64,000 nt of DNA from Lachnospiraceae bacterium (lineage in GTDB: Bacteria > Bacillota > Clostridia > Lachnospirales > Lachnospiraceae): positions 1 to 64,000 of the forward strand of contig JALESH010000054.1 of assembly GCA_022781985.1 (NCBI GenBank), written 5' to 3'. Shown here piece by piece: positions 63,246-64,000 of the stretch. Position numbers and translations under genes: made by a program. The stretch's first letter is position 1. Each line of letters starts with the position of its first letter. The notes under the pieces are model-generated. The model had not been told where the DNA came from and did not search any database. It was given only the letters and a program-made list of their open reading frames with translations.

Positions 63246-64000
63246 CTATTCACTCTCCTTCTGCTTGCCCAACGTCCATTCCGTGATATTCCAGAAAATC
63301 CCTACGCCATGGTGCCCCATCACCCTGTCTTCCTCTATCCCCTCCAATTCGGAAACCGCTACATAATCTGCATCCACATAGCAGATAAAGGTATAGGGGG
63401 GATCCAGAGCCAGCTCCCTCTGGAAGCTGGCATAGGCCTCTGCACGTACCTTTGGGTTGTCGGACTGACGGGCCTGTATCAGGTACTGATCCACCTTTTC
63501 GTTGGAATAGCCGCTGTAGTTGGCTCCCTTGTCTGTACCAAATACCTTATAGGTATGATCATCCGCATCAAAGGGGCTGCCCCAGCCAATCAGATAGGCC
63601 ATCTGTCCGCCCCAGTCCACCCTGGCAGGGATCTCCACCCTGACATCTATGCCGATATCCTTCAGCTGCTGGGCTGCCGCCCGGGCCATATCTACTCTCA
63701 CCTGATCTCCCCCACCCACACTGATGGTAAAACCGATTTTTTCTCCGGCCCTATAGTAAAAGCCGTCCTCCTCCATGGTACATCCCACAGACTCCAATAT
63801 CTCCTTTGCACTTTCCGGATCGTAATCATAATGCTCTACCTCTTCATTATTGTAAGGATTTCTCTGCAGCGGGCCATAGGCGGTGATTCCATGCCCCAGT
63901 ACCACTGCATCCAGGATAGCCTGGCGGTCGATGCCATAGCTGATGGCCGGAATAATGTCCTTATTATCCTGCCAATACTCATTTCGAAAGTTATAGAGGA
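63246..64000 (-). CDS. Family 5 solute-binding protein (peptide/nickel type), C-terminal part
   Basis: The minus strand is open from the stop at 63246 to the right edge, giving about 250 residues. Segments such as PAISYGIDRQAILDAV, AYGPLQRNPY, YDYDPESAKEILESVG and QRELALDPPYTFICY are characteristic of the C-terminal lobe of DppA/OppA/NikA binding proteins, which sit outside the membrane as lipoproteins in Gram-positives. The start lies beyond the window. It lies 3 bases before the fused ATPase, so it belongs to this importer. The ligand cannot be decided from this part. Confidence 0.92.
   Translation of the reverse strand, partial: LYNFRNEYWQDNKDIIPAISYGIDRQAILDAVVLGHGITAYGPLQRNPYNNEEVEHYDYDPESAKEILESVGCTMEEDGFYYRAGEKIGFTISVGGGDQVRVDMARAAAQQLKDIGIDVRVEIPARVDWGGQMAYLIGWGSPFDADDHTYKVFGTDKGANYSGYSNEKVDQYLIQARQSDNPKVRAEAYASFQRELALDPPYTFICYVDADYVAVSELEGIEEDRVMGHHGVGIFWNITEWTLGKQKESE

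Overview
The window reads as a chromosomal segment of a Gram-positive anaerobe of class Clostridia, most likely a Lachnospiraceae-type gut bacterium. The reasons are the moderately high G+C content (estimated by eye), surface proteins ending in S-layer homology (SLH) domains, AddAB instead of RecBCD, ECF-type vitamin transporters (ThiT, BioY), T-box and TPP leaders, LytTR two-component systems, DapL-type lysine synthesis, and glutaminyl-tRNA synthetase alongside GatCAB. I saw no rRNA, tRNA, CRISPR array, prophage or insertion sequence. Nearly all genes lie on the minus strand; only four (one of them broken) are on the plus strand.

Layout. 0-5 kb: the start of a HAD phosphatase, a secreted SLH/transglutaminase-like protein, a decayed chemoreceptor gene and thiT under a TPP riboswitch. 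5.5-16 kb: an operon of M19 dipeptidase, NagD-like HAD phosphatase, addB and addA, then a uracil permease. 16-24 kb: a PfkB-like protein lacking its catalytic aspartate, a cysteine-rich protein, a TetR regulator, birA-bioY behind a BirA operator, a small acidic membrane protein, a DUF2225 protein and glnS. 24-37 kb: a GHKL/LytTR system, a 1,785-residue SLH-anchored clan GH-D-like glycosidase, and an operon guaB - GGDEF/EAL protein - LytTR regulator - degenerate kinase. 37-42.5 kb: two small membrane proteins, then an aspartate-family operon (ACT/HTH protein, homoserine dehydrogenase, ApgM-like candidate homoserine kinase, aspartokinase).

42.5-53.5 kb: a T-box-controlled operon aspS-gatC-gatA-gatB followed by an AI-2E-family protein, an SLC13-type permease and a cytidylate-kinase-like protein; upstream are dapF and dapL. 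The T-box specifier appears to be AAC (Asn), so the operon is best read as a tRNA-dependent asparagine route (AspRS plus GatCAB). The separate GlnRS could relieve GatCAB of making Gln-tRNA.

53.6-64 kb: a ComEC-type metallo-hydrolase lipoprotein, a TraX-like protein, lrgAB, then a tightly packed run of a family-5 binding protein (cut by the right edge), one fused two-domain ATPase, two permeases, larE, larB and larC. This links an Opp/Dpp/Nik-family ABC importer to nickel-pincer nucleotide cofactor synthesis, with no larA in the window. I find it the most interesting assembly here: a probable dedicated nickel (or precursor) uptake route for the Lar cofactor, with LrgAB possibly moving pyruvate/lactate-type acids.
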